Shown here: piece by piece, positions 42,082 to 50,937 of the stretch
Layout: each line of letters opens with the position of its first letter
Numbering within the stretch: position 1 is the stretch's first letter
Assembly (NCBI GenBank): GCA_046316615.1
Contig: JBKDAN010000053.1
Location: 1 to 64,000, forward strand
Source: BJHL01 sp040378885
Lineage (GTDB): Bacteria > Planctomycetota > Phycisphaerae > Phycisphaerales > UBA1924
Length of the DNA stretch: 64,000 bases
Direction of reading: 5' to 3'
The notes under the pieces: model-generated
Databases searched by the model: none
What the model was told of the DNA's origin: nothing
What the model saw: only the letters and a program-made list of their open reading frames with translations
Translations under genes and position numbers: made by a program

Positions 42082-42975
42082 TCACGCGGCTTGCTGCGCG
42101 TGTTCGTCGGCGCGGCTGTCGATCATCGCACCGGCCCAGCCCAGGCCCACGGGCGCACCGAGTAATGCGCCGGCAGCCCAGTCAAGGCCCATGACGCGTG
42201 CGAGCGGGAAGACGCGGCCTGCGAAGGCGATGTCGACGATGTTGGCGCCGTGGATGATCCTGGCGATGGACGGACCCAGGATGGCGGGCAGCACGACGCT
42301 GGCGACAGCGAGCACGACGGTGGCTTGACCACCTTTGGACTTGATGACGATTTGAGCAGCCACGCCTGCAGCGATGGATGCGAGGAACGCAGCGAAGATG
42401 CCCTGGCCTTTGAAGTCGGTCACGGCGGCGATGTACGCGATAGCGCCAGCGAGCAAGCCCGCCGCGACAAGAGCGATCTGTGCGATGGCGGGAATCTTGG
42501 GAACATCACCTTGCACAATGAGCGCGCCGGGTGTGAGGGCGAGGCCCTGGCGCTTGACGCTGATGCGCTGGATGACGCCGGCGATGATGCCTGCGGCCAT
42601 GATGCATGCGAAGCCTTCTGCCGCGAGCATGCCGAGGGGTGCATCGCTGCGGGCCTGGCGGATGATGTCTTCAAGGGTGCCGCAGCGGTACGCGCCCCAG
42701 GCGACGACGATGCCGGCGTAAGCGCAGGCCCAACCGGTGCTGAAGAGGAAGGAACCGGCGGCACCGAGCGCGAGCGCGGCGGCGAAGACGAGCAGCGCGG
42801 CGAGCACGCCCGGGAAGACGCCATCGTTGACAAGCATGCTCATGGCGTGGCCGCCGTCTGCATCGCGCACGGCGGCGAGGGGCAGCGATGCAAGCGGGCC
42901 GACGACGGCGAAAGCGAGCAGCAGCATGCCCCAGCGGAGCGACGAAGCGAGGGCGGATTGGAGAGTTTGCTTCAC
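42082..42975 (-). CDS. Polytopic membrane protein of unknown function
   Basis: The 297-residue protein has about seven or eight membrane helices and no known signature (MKQTLQSALASSLRWGMLLLAFAVVGPL at the N-terminus). The loops are short and Ala/Gly-rich. The start is a plausible ATG. It follows the Gfo/Idh/MocA-like gene by about 110 bases, which include an 8-bp tandem repeat. Confidence 0.65.
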   Translation of the reverse strand: MKQTLQSALASSLRWGMLLLAFAVVGPLASLPLAAVRDADGGHAMSMLVNDGVFPGVLAALLVFAAALALGAAGSFLFSTGWACAYAGIVVAWGAYRCGTLEDIIRQARSDAPLGMLAAEGFACIMAAGIIAGVIQRISVKRQGLALTPGALIVQGDVPKIPAIAQIALVAAGLLAGAIAYIAAVTDFKGQGIFAAFLASIAAGVAAQIVIKSKGGQATVVLAVASVVLPAILGPSIARIIHGANIVDIAFAGRVFPLARVMGLDWAAGALLGAPVGLGWAGAMIDSRADEHAQQAA

Positions 42976-43002
42976 GGGGCGGAGGGTAGGGAGCGGGGAA
43001 CG

Positions 43003-43034
43003 GTGAGCAGGTGAGCAGGTGAGCAGGTGAGCAG
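43003..43034. repeat. Four perfect 8-bp tandem copies
   Basis: The unit gtgagcag is repeated four times without error, followed by gtgatg. It lies 53 bases after the oxidoreductase stop and before the membrane protein gene. Confidence 0.9.
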
Positions 43035-43087
43035 GTGATGCTACAGGTTTCGGGTTGCCTCTTCGTCACTATGTCACTTCGTTCCTG

Positions 43088-44155
43088 CTATCCCAGAATG
43101 CGCAGGAAGATGTCGGGGCTTTCGGGCTGGCTGGTTCTTGCGCTGAGGAGGGCGGCTTGGGCGATGGGGAGGACGGTGGCGATGTCGGCTTGGGGCAGGC
43201 CGCGGGCCTCGTCGTGGAGGAGGGTGGTGAGTTCTGCGGCGACGAGGGCGGCGAGGGTGCCGGCGTGGACGGGCGCGGTGGGCTTGGGTGTTTCGACTTC
43301 TTCGCCGGTTGCGCTGAGCCAGAGGAAGGAGGGCGAGATGCCGTCGTGGCGGACGGTGATGCGGCCGAATGCGCCGAGCATGGTGAGTTCGAGGCTGAAG
43401 CCGCCGGCGGCACTGCTGACGTCGATGCTGGCGGATGCGCCGGTGGTGAAGCGCAGCAGGCAGGCGGCGTCGCCTTGGATGTCGTGGAGGCTTTCGCCGG
43501 GAAGAGCGTGAAGCGCGGCGGTCATTTGGCTGCTGGTGTAGACGCAGTCGATGGATTCGGGGCTGGGCAGCACGCGGGTGATGCAGTCGAGTGCGCCCAG
43601 GAGCAGGCCGCCCAGGTTGTGTTCGTCGGCGCGGGCGCTGATGCGCAGGCCGACGTGGCGCGGGGGTTCGTCGTGTTCGATGGCGCTGATGGCGTCGCGC
43701 ACGGTGGCGAGGGCGGTGGGTGTGGCGAGCAGATGGATGCGATCGACCGCACCGGTGTCGACCATGGTGCGCTGGCCTTGCCATGCGCCCCATGAGCCGC
43801 GGGCGAGGAGTTGGACGGAGGCGGGGAGGGGCGACATGGTCGCGATCTTGACGTTGCGGGCGGCGGCGGCGAGGATGGCGCGCGGGTCTTCGTCGCTGGC
43901 GATGGCGCCGAAGTCGCCGGCGTCGAGCATGAGAAACAGCGGCACGTCGCACGCGGCCATAGCGGCGCGGAGATCGGTGTGGGCGGCGGCAGAGAAGTCA
44001 CTGGCGAGTGCGTCGGCGCGGCCTTTGGCGGGCGTGCCGACGCCGACGTAGCGCAGGTTGGCGGCGGCGGCGATGGCGCGGGCGAAGGCGACCTGCTCGG
44101 GGCGGAGCCAGAGGAGGGCGGGGGTGGCGGGAGGGGGTGTGGCGAAGAGGTCCAC
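43088..44155 (-). CDS. Gfo/Idh/MocA-like oxidoreductase family protein
   Basis: The 355-residue protein resembles this family in its alternating alpha/beta N-terminal half (LRYVGVGTPAKGRADALASDF) and a C-terminal alpha/beta domain with a central beta sheet (LLRFTTGASASIDVSSAAGGFSLELTMLGAFGRITVRHDG). The cofactor loop is GVGTPAKG instead of the usual G-x-G-x-x-G, so NAD(P) use is uncertain. Likely a carbohydrate-linked dehydrogenase or a non-catalytic relative. It is followed by a tandem repeat and the membrane protein gene. Confidence 0.6.
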   Translation of the reverse strand: MDLFATPPPATPALLWLRPEQVAFARAIAAAANLRYVGVGTPAKGRADALASDFSAAAHTDLRAAMAACDVPLFLMLDAGDFGAIASDEDPRAILAAAARNVKIATMSPLPASVQLLARGSWGAWQGQRTMVDTGAVDRIHLLATPTALATVRDAISAIEHDEPPRHVGLRISARADEHNLGGLLLGALDCITRVLPSPESIDCVYTSSQMTAALHALPGESLHDIQGDAACLLRFTTGASASIDVSSAAGGFSLELTMLGAFGRITVRHDGISPSFLWLSATGEEVETPKPTAPVHAGTLAALVAAELTTLLHDEARGLPQADIATVLPIAQAALLSARTSQPESPDIFLRILG

Positions 44156-44307
44156 GGTGAGAAGATACCACGGAACTGAAGCGTTGTGGGTCGGATGCCC
44201 GCGGACAGGACCGAGTCTCTACGGGTTTGCGCTACACCCGTGGCTTCGTGCTCTTGGTCACGCTGCACTACAATTAATGGGGAAGATCACACCCGAGAGG
44301 GGGCGTC

Positions 44308-45309
44308 ATGTTTGGTCGAGAGAACGTCGATCACCGCGGGCGGCTGGTGAGGCTGGCTTCAGTTGCTGATCTTGAGATTGCGCTGGCACGTGCAGTCCAA
44401 GAGAAGGACGACGAAGCCACGTTTGTCCTTCAAACGCTGACCACGCAAGCGCGCGATCATATCAACAATCGAGTTTCATGGGAACAATTGGCGGCCGGCT
44501 GCGGGGTTGTGATCTTGTTTGCTCTTGCGCTCTTTGGCAGCCTCGCCTTGCTCTGGGAGACACGTATTTGGTCGGGTTACGTGTGCATTGGGGTGGTTTT
44601 GCTGCTGCTCGCGTTTGTCTTCGGCTCGGTGTTCTTTCGGCGTGTCTGTTCCCGATACGAGTCGCAGTACCGATTCGCCGGAGCAACCCGGCTGCTGAAG
44701 CATGGCGCTTGTCCAGCGTGTACGACTGGGTTGCGCCGGGAGCAGATCGCAGAAGATGGGTGTATTGCATGCAGCACGTGTCACGCTGCATGGCGCGCAG
44801 AGAGCGTGGGTACGGCTCGCGTGCGACCGGTTATCTCCGACATCTTTGGTTACGTTGTGGACAGCGCGGGCCGTCGCCAGCCGGTGCTGCGACCTTCTGT
44901 TGTGGTGCCGCAGGAGCAGGCGAATGAGATCACTCGGTTCACGTCGGCAGATCGGCGAAGCGTGTTGATTTCCCTCTCTTTCATGCTTGCTGTGTCGATT
45001 GCATTCGTCGCGTTCGTTGTTCAACCAGTCTTCACATCCAAGAGTTGGGGCAGCATCAACTACTGGAATCTTGCGGCGAGCTTTGTCATCGTCGCAGTTG
45101 TTGGGGCTGGCTTCGTTCAAGTCTTCACAGGCAAGGGGACCCACGAACCTCGCACCATCGCACGGCGATTGCTTGATCGGCGCGTGTGTCCGGCGTGTGG
45201 CACGGCTGACATTCAGCCGGATGCGAGCAAACCAAAACTGCTGCGGTGCGCGGTGTGTGATGCGACGTGGCACATAACGCGCGAAGTCTCGAGTGGCAAT
45301 CAGGGATAG
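44308..45309 (+). CDS. Membrane protein with two zinc-ribbon motifs
   Basis: The 333-residue protein starts at an ATG with GAGGGGG upstream. Two pairs of membrane helices (about 65-110 and 222-275) each precede a cytosolic zinc-ribbon of the form CPAC..C..C (GACPACTTGL...CIACSTC, and VCPACGTADI...LRCAVCD). No known function. It resembles in style the zinc-ribbon membrane proteins at 60251 and 61231 but differs in order. It lies upstream of rnpB. Confidence 0.6.
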   Translation: MFGRENVDHRGRLVRLASVADLEIALARAVQEKDDEATFVLQTLTTQARDHINNRVSWEQLAAGCGVVILFALALFGSLALLWETRIWSGYVCIGVVLLLLAFVFGSVFFRRVCSRYESQYRFAGATRLLKHGACPACTTGLRREQIAEDGCIACSTCHAAWRAESVGTARVRPVISDIFGYVVDSAGRRQPVLRPSVVVPQEQANEITRFTSADRRSVLISLSFMLAVSIAFVAFVVQPVFTSKSWGSINYWNLAASFVIVAVVGAGFVQVFTGKGTHEPRTIARRLLDRRVCPACGTADIQPDASKPKLLRCAVCDATWHITREVSSGNQG

Positions 45310-45382
45310 GCCGGGCTTCGATTGAAGGAGAGTGGACCACGAGGTCAGGGCCTTGCGCTCTGGCGTTCCTACCATTTGACGG

Positions 45383-45828
45383 TGCGGCGGGGCAATCGCG
45401 GTGGTTGGCTGCAAGGCGAGCTGCTGAGGAAAGTCCGAGCACGGCAGGACACGGTGGTGGGTAACGCCCACCCGTTCGTACACCGTTGACGCAAGTCGGC
45501 GGCACTCCGGACGCGGGACAGTGCCACAGAGAAGATACCGCCTGCGTTGTGCTTGCACGGCGCGGGTAAGGGTGAAAAGGTGGGGTAAGAGCCCACCGCG
45601 CCACTGGTGACAGGGGCGGCATGGCAAACCCCACCGCGTGCAAGGCCAAACAGCGTGCGCTTGAGTCTGGTCCGGACGATGCACGCGGGTAGGCTGCTTG
45701 AGGTTGTTGGTAACTGCAACCCCAGAGAAATGGTTGCCGCCGGTGTGAAGGTCTTTCGCGACGGGCCCCCGTCAATAGCAGTCGCGAAGGAAACCGCACA
45801 TGGCACAGAACTCGGCTTATACGCCGCA
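45383..45828 (+). ncRNA. rnpB: RNase P RNA
   Basis: Conserved core elements appear in order: GAGGAAAGTCCG (45426-45437, P4 5' strand), CACAGAGAAGATACCGCC (about 45525-45542), GGTAAGGGTGAAAAGGTGG, GGTAAGAGCCCACC, GGCAAACCCCACC, and the 3' ACAGAACTCGGCTTAT. The ends pair as P1 (TGCGGCG 45383-45389 with CGCCGCA 45822-45828). The length of about 446 bases is slightly longer than average. It cleaves tRNA leaders. Confidence 0.95.
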
Positions 45829-45836
45829 CGAGTGAG

Positions 45837-45876
45837 CACAGGCCCGGAGGGAGACCTTCGGGCCTGTGGCCTTTTT
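45837..45876 (+). terminator. Intrinsic terminator of rnpB
   Basis: A 10-bp perfect stem (CACAGGCCCG 45837-45846 with CGGGCCTGTG 45859-45868) is followed by gcctttttgg. It lies about 10 bases after the RNA 3' end. Confidence 0.93.
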
Positions 45877-45886
45877 GGGAAGAGTT

Positions 45887-46076
45887 CACCGCGGAGACGC
45901 GGAGGGCGCGGAGGAAGGCGAAGACGGTGAACACGGAGGGCACAGAGAGCACTGAGAGGAATACAGAGTTGAAGACGGGGCGGGGTTGAAAGCAGATGTG
46001 GTGATGGGTTTGGGGCACGCTCCACCTCTTGCCACACTTTCTGGCTTTCTTTGTGTCCTTTGTGTCTTTGTGGCGA
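45887..46076. repeat. Quasi-repeat pair downstream of rnpB
   Basis: The left tract (45887-45968) repeats words such as cgcggag and cacggag; the right tract (46031-46076) repeats tttgtgtc. The tracts face each other and are partly complementary. Elements of this general kind are common in intergenic regions of planctomycetes and other phyla (general knowledge), and the long frames on the minus strand here are artefacts. Confidence 0.65.
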
Positions 46077-46143
46077 GCTCGGTTTCCGTGCTGCAGTCTG
46101 TGGGTCGTTGTGGTGAACGCTCTGCTTCGCGTACGCTGGGGGC

Positions 46144-46851
46144 ATGGGCGCTTTATCCATTCGTGATCTGGTGTTTGCATATCCGCGCAGGGATGAGAAT
46201 CCGTTTGAGCTGCGGGTGTCTTCGCTTGTTGTGCAGGCCGGGGAGCAGGTGTTGCTGACGGCAGGGAGCGGCACGGGGAAGAGCACGCTGCTGAACCTGA
46301 TTGCGGGGCTCATGGAGCCGCAGAGCGGCGTGATTGAGGTGGCGGGGCAGAACGTGCATGGGCTGCGTGGGGCGGCGCGGGACTTGTTTCGCGGGCGCAG
46401 CATTGGCGTGGTGTTTCAGACGTTTCATCTGCTCCAGGGCTTTACGGCGATGGAGAATGTGATGAGCGCGATGCTGATGGCGGACAAGCCCGCGGGCGAA
46501 ATGCAGCCGCGTGCGAAGGAACTGCTTGCGGAACTGGGCATTACCAAGCCTTTGGCGATGGTGGAAGAGCTGAGCGTGGGACAGCAGCAGCGCGTGGCGG
46601 TGGCGCGGGCGCTGGCGTGCAAGCCGGCGCTGGTGCTGGCGGATGAGCCGACGGCGAGCCTGGACCCCAGCAACGCGGCAGCGGCGATGGACCTGCTGCA
46701 GAACTTGTGCACGCAGCAGAACGCGGCATTGCTGTGCGTGAGTCATGATCCGGCGATGGCGGCACGATTCTCGCGGCGTGTGAGCATGGAGGAACTGAGT
46801 GCAGGTGGGACGCCTGCGCCACAAGCGACCACGCAAGGAGGCACGCGATGA
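46144..46851 (+). CDS. ABC transporter ATP-binding protein
   Basis: The 235-residue protein has Walker A (AGSGTGKST), Q-loop (GVVFQTFHLL), signature (LSVGQQQRVAVARALA), Walker B (LVLADEPTASLD) and switch His (VSHDP). It pairs with the FtsX-type permease whose start overlaps its stop by 4 bases. The signature has V in place of the first G (LSVGQ). Together they probably form a MacB/LolD-like exporter or extraction device. Confidence 0.92.
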   Translation: MGALSIRDLVFAYPRRDENPFELRVSSLVVQAGEQVLLTAGSGTGKSTLLNLIAGLMEPQSGVIEVAGQNVHGLRGAARDLFRGRSIGVVFQTFHLLQGFTAMENVMSAMLMADKPAGEMQPRAKELLAELGITKPLAMVEELSVGQQQRVAVARALACKPALVLADEPTASLDPSNAAAAMDLLQNLCTQQNAALLCVSHDPAMAARFSRRVSMEELSAGGTPAPQATTQGGTR

Positions 46852-48233
46852 CTGACTTCACGATTGTGCTGCGCAGCTTGCGTGTGCGTGCGTTCTCGAC
46901 GATTGTGACGATCGCGAGCGTGTCGCTGGCGGTGATGCTGATCATCACGCTGCTGACGCTACGCAACAGCGGCAAGGCGGCGTTTGAGCGCGGCAGTGGC
47001 GACATGCATCTGCTCATCACCGCGGAAGACAGCCCGCTGGTGAGCGTGCTCAACAGCGTGTTTTATGCGAATGCACCGCGGCGGCCTGTGACGTGGGTGA
47101 AGTATCAGCAGATTGCAGCGCAGGCGCCGTGGGCGTACACGGTCCCCACTGCCATCGGCGATAGCTATCGCGGCTTTCCGGTGGTGGCGACAACGACGGA
47201 CATGTTCAGCAAGTTCGTGCCCGCTGCTGATGCGCCGTGGAAGCTGCGCGAGGGTGCGTTCTTCCCGGAGGGTGATGCTGGCAACTGGCAGGCGGTGATT
47301 GGCAGCACGGTGGCACAGGCGACGGGGCTCAAGATCGGTGACACGATCTATTTGGCGCACGGGTATAACCCGCGGGCGACCAAGCCGGGTTCGCCTGATC
47401 CGGCGGCGGCGCATGATGAGCATGACGAACACGATCATGCTCACGATGAGCACGAGCATGAAGAGGAGGCGAGCGGCGCGGTGCATGTGCACCGCGAATT
47501 TCCGACGAAGGTTGTAGGGATTTTGCAGCCGACGGCGACGCCTCATGACCGCGCGATCTTCACGAACTTGGAGAGCACGTGGATCAAGCACGCGAAGGAC
47601 ATTCGCGAGCGGATGAATCCGCCGCTTGAGGCTCCGAAGACTTCGGCGGAGCTGCGTGAGAGTGAGCGGCTGATCACGGGCATTTATTCGCGACTGGTGA
47701 CGCGACCCGGCAGTGATGCGCCGGCGAACCTGCCGCAGGTGTTTGATGCGCTGCGGCGCGATGGTTCGCTGACGGTGGCGCAGCCCAAGCAGGAGACGGA
47801 CACGCTGTTTGGCAGCATCATTGATCCCATCAACCGCATCTTCATCGCCATCGCGGTGGTGGTGCTGGTCACGAGCGGCATCGGCATCATGCTTGCGCTG
47901 TACAACAGCATGGAGCAGCGGCGGCGGCAGATTGCGGTTTTGCGTGTGCTGGGGGCGAGTGCATCGCGAATCTTCAACCTGGTGATTACGGAATGCGCGG
48001 TGATCGGGCTGGCGGGTGCGGTGCTGGGGGCGGCGATTGCACTGCTGGGCGCACGCATCGCGGCGGGCGTGGTGCTGAGCCGATACGGCGTGGTGATTGA
48101 GCCCACGTTGTCTCCGGTCATCGTGGTGTATCTGATGGTCGCGACGGTGCTGCTGGCGATTGTGGCGGGATTGGTGCCGGCGGTGATGGCGTATCGGACG
48201 AGTGTGGCGCGGAGCCTGCGGCCGTTGGGGTAA
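46848..48233 (+). CDS. FtsX-type ABC permease with histidine-rich loop
   Basis: The 461-residue permease has one N-terminal helix (about 14-38), a periplasmic domain and three C-terminal helices with the FtsX signature (SMEQRRRQIAVLRVLGA). The periplasmic domain contains a striking stretch rich in His, Asp and Glu at residues 189-207 (HDEHDEHDHAHDEHEHEEE). Such segments bind Zn or Cu in other transporters. The protein is therefore probably linked to metal handling (inference). It overlaps the ATPase gene and is followed by a DUF3299 gene. Confidence 0.9.
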   Translation: MTDFTIVLRSLRVRAFSTIVTIASVSLAVMLIITLLTLRNSGKAAFERGSGDMHLLITAEDSPLVSVLNSVFYANAPRRPVTWVKYQQIAAQAPWAYTVPTAIGDSYRGFPVVATTTDMFSKFVPAADAPWKLREGAFFPEGDAGNWQAVIGSTVAQATGLKIGDTIYLAHGYNPRATKPGSPDPAAAHDEHDEHDHAHDEHEHEEEASGAVHVHREFPTKVVGILQPTATPHDRAIFTNLESTWIKHAKDIRERMNPPLEAPKTSAELRESERLITGIYSRLVTRPGSDAPANLPQVFDALRRDGSLTVAQPKQETDTLFGSIIDPINRIFIAIAVVVLVTSGIGIMLALYNSMEQRRRQIAVLRVLGASASRIFNLVITECAVIGLAGAVLGAAIALLGARIAAGVVLSRYGVVIEPTLSPVIVVYLMVATVLLAIVAGLVPAVMAYRTSVARSLRPLG

Positions 48234-48242
48234 GGGGGGATG

Positions 48243-48323
48243 AAGGCACGGGGGCACGAAGTGATGGGGGTTCGGACGTTGTTGTCCTGCATTTACCTTT
48301 GTGCCTCAATGCCTGTGTGCCTG
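48243..48323. repeat. Quasi-repeat hairpin after the permease stop
   Basis: The left arm (48243-48263) is aaggcacg-ggggcacgaagtg. The right arm (48296-48323) is pyrimidine-rich with cctttgtgcctc and tgtgcctg, so it can pair. It starts 10 bases after the permease stop. The left arm shares both ends with the element at 7739-7767. Confidence 0.7.
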
Positions 48324-48351
48324 ATCCGTCCCGCTCGTGATACCCTTCTGC

Positions 48352-49311
48352 ATGCGCATTTTCTGGGCTTTGATCGCGTTGCTGGTGCTGCTGGCTGCTG
48401 GGTTGGTTGTCTTCAGGACGCCGACCGTCAGAACGCCGGTGGCGCCCGCGCCTGCGCCGGTGACGATGCCTGCTGTGACGCCCGATGCAGCGGCAACCGC
48501 GGCAACGGCCCCCACTGCTGCGCCGGTGGAAGCGGAGAAGCCAGCGAGCGCGACCGATGCTGCGCCGCAGGCGACGGCGGCTGATCTTGCTGCCGCGGCG
48601 GAGGCCGAGCAGGCGATGCTCGACGCGATTGCGGAAAAGCACAGCGGCCCGAAGCACGCAGCGAAGGCGGCGCGGCCCACGATTGACACGCCCGGCGCAG
48701 GCAGCGATGCTGCGAAGACGACGGAGGCGACGGCAACGCAGCCACCCGCCGATGCGCCGGTGGGCACGCCCACGCGCGCGCCCGCGAAACTGGGCGAGTA
48801 TGTCGTGACGCCCGCGACGTTTCGCGATCGCGGCGACGGCGCGCTGGTTGTTGACGAGCAATACATCGTGCGCGGCGAGGGCACGGCGGAGAAGCCGTTT
48901 GTCGTGTCGTGGGAGATGCTCGTCGCGAGCGAAGGTGACTTTGACCCGAGCAAAGGCAAGAACACGATTCCCGAGCGTGTGGCGATGCTGCACGGCAAGA
49001 TCGTGAGCATCACCGGCTACGTCGCTTTCCCTCTCATGACGCCCAAGCCGACAGAACTGCTGATGATGCTGAACCAGTGGGACGGCTGCTGCATGGGCGT
49101 GCCGCCGACGCCTTATGACGCGATTGAAGTGAAGATCAACAAGGCGGTGACGGGTGATGCGCGCTTCGCGATCAACGGCACGGTGCGCGGGACGTTCAAG
49201 GTGGAGCCGTATGTGACCAAGACTCCCACGGTGAGCTGGTTGAACGGGTTGTACCTGATGGAGAATGCGGAGTTTGCGGCGGCGGATATTGGGGCGGGGG
49301 CGGGGAGTTGA
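48352..49311 (+). CDS. DUF3299-containing exported protein
   Basis: The ATG at 48352 gives 319 residues with a membrane anchor or signal (MRIFWALIALLVLLAAGLVVF) and a long Ala/Pro/Thr-rich low-complexity region (about 25-150). The C-terminal part holds a DUF3299-type domain with the conserved NQWDGCCMGVPPTPYDAIEV. DUF3299 proteins are often encoded beside FtsX-like ABC permeases and proteins linked with metals (family knowledge, not verified here). It follows the His-rich permease, so the three genes likely act together. No clear ribosome site precedes the start. Confidence 0.7.
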   Translation: MRIFWALIALLVLLAAGLVVFRTPTVRTPVAPAPAPVTMPAVTPDAAATAATAPTAAPVEAEKPASATDAAPQATAADLAAAAEAEQAMLDAIAEKHSGPKHAAKAARPTIDTPGAGSDAAKTTEATATQPPADAPVGTPTRAPAKLGEYVVTPATFRDRGDGALVVDEQYIVRGEGTAEKPFVVSWEMLVASEGDFDPSKGKNTIPERVAMLHGKIVSITGYVAFPLMTPKPTELLMMLNQWDGCCMGVPPTPYDAIEVKINKAVTGDARFAINGTVRGTFKVEPYVTKTPTVSWLNGLYLMENAEFAAADIGAGAGS

Positions 49312-49369
49312 GGGAGCGGCGCTGGCGTGCGCTGCGGATCATGAAGTGTTGTGCAGGTGAGAGGGGCGC

Positions 49370-50854
49370 ATGATTTACGAAACTCCCAAAGGCACCACTG
49401 CTTACTTCAATGTCAACGGTGGTGATCCGGCGCTTGTCACGAAGTTGAAGTTGTCGCAGGACAGGTTCAAGGGGAACGAGCTCAAGTTGAGTGATCGGCG
49501 GTGGCCTGCCATCCTCGAAGCGATGGCGAACAAGTCGATCACACTGCATGTCTTCTGGTTCCGCGAGCCGCCACCTGCAAACAGTCCGTGGTATGAATTG
49601 GAACCAAGGAGCGAGTTCAGATCACCAGCGCGACCACCCAAAGACAAGGCGATCGCGTATCAATCGCAGGGCGGCCGCACGATTGTCAGTGAGCGGTTCA
49701 AGACAGTGGTGAGCGAGAACAAGCTCGTTGGTGCGACATTTCTTGTGCTTGATGCCCCGGTGCAGGCGGGCGTGGAGCAGTGGTACGAAGTCTTCGCGAC
49801 ACATCCGCTGGGGCGTGGCGTGGATCACCCTTTGCTTGACAGCACGCTGCATGACCGTGAGCATCGTCGAGACATGCAGCGCGAGACGCTGGCGAAGCTG
49901 CGTCACGGTGAACAACGCTTTCATCGTGCGTTGTTTCGTCAGGGGGTTACGTTCACTGATCCGGTTTTTCGAGTGCTTATCGACCATCCATGCTCGGCCA
50001 AGAGCCAGCTCTTTGCGACGGATGTGCCATCGGGTGCGCACTTCGCGATGGAGTATGCCCCCGCAACCGACTTCGCATACACCGGGTGGCCCATGAACGG
50101 TGTGGATGACACGATCTCGCCGCCGCGGCGGCGTTCGCTTGCTTGCTCGCATCGCGCACGCGAGGCGCTGATCACTGCAGGTGTAATGACACCTCGCGAG
50201 TTCACGCCGTATGTCATGCTTTCCGCCGATGCGGCGATGGGCACCGTGTGTGATCGTGCGTATCCGGCCGCGTTGCCGCTGCCGGCATACACGTCTGAGG
50301 AAGCCCACTCGGAACATGCACGCCGCACGGCGGCGCACGTTGACACGCCTGCGGCCGCCGAGCCACGAGTGCCCAAGACGGTCAATGCGCTGATCTCGTT
50401 GCTCCAAGCCAGTGCGAAGCAGCACGGCTGGAAGCCCATGGGGGCGACACGCGTATTTGGAACGTTGCAGCAGAGCGAACTCTTCGCGATGGTGCCAGCG
50501 AACTGGGCTGAGCTGTTTGCGCATGTGCCTGCGGATGTCAGCGATGAGTCGGATGAATCGCCGGTGCCTTCGTGTGAAGTTGTCCAGCCCGCGTGGAACA
50601 CATGGATGGTCGATGATCAGGATCGGAGCGCGACGACGAGCCCATCGCGTCGCGATCTCGTTCTCGCGGAATCGGGGTATGGCGACTGGTTCAGTGTGCG
50701 CATTGCGAAGGACAAGACGCCTCGTGACGCGAAAGTGACGCAGTGGGATCATGAGACGATGAGTGCGGTGCAAACGTGGCCCAGCGTGATCGCGTTTGCG
50801 TTTGATTTGATGCTGTCGGCGGAGCGGGGGGCCCGGCGCGGCGGCGGGACATGA
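49370..50854 (+). CDS. Protein with possible C-terminal SUKH domain
   Basis: The 494-residue protein has no signal peptide. Its N-terminal 350 residues are not recognised. The C-terminal part (about 370-485) resembles the SMI1/KNR4 (SUKH) fold: VFGTLQQSELFAMVPANWAELF, VLAESGYGDWFSVRI and VTQWDHETMSAVQTWPSVIAFAFDLML. SUKH proteins are often immunity proteins against secreted nuclease toxins, but some have other roles, and no toxin gene is next to it. Function unknown. Confidence 0.55.
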   Translation: MIYETPKGTTAYFNVNGGDPALVTKLKLSQDRFKGNELKLSDRRWPAILEAMANKSITLHVFWFREPPPANSPWYELEPRSEFRSPARPPKDKAIAYQSQGGRTIVSERFKTVVSENKLVGATFLVLDAPVQAGVEQWYEVFATHPLGRGVDHPLLDSTLHDREHRRDMQRETLAKLRHGEQRFHRALFRQGVTFTDPVFRVLIDHPCSAKSQLFATDVPSGAHFAMEYAPATDFAYTGWPMNGVDDTISPPRRRSLACSHRAREALITAGVMTPREFTPYVMLSADAAMGTVCDRAYPAALPLPAYTSEEAHSEHARRTAAHVDTPAAAEPRVPKTVNALISLLQASAKQHGWKPMGATRVFGTLQQSELFAMVPANWAELFAHVPADVSDESDESPVPSCEVVQPAWNTWMVDDQDRSATTSPSRRDLVLAESGYGDWFSVRIAKDKTPRDAKVTQWDHETMSAVQTWPSVIAFAFDLMLSAERGARRGGGT

Positions 50855-50937
50855 AATCCACACCGAAAGTTACTCTCTTCTTGCTGAGCCCGGCAAGCAA
50901 TCGTGCCGTCCGGCGTTTCACAGGCGGAGGTTCTGTC

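Noticed and set aside
45125..46403. Long minus-strand frames across rnpB and the nearby repeats
   Set aside because: They cover RNase P RNA and low-complexity repeats; repeated LSVL-type peptides arise from the repeat.
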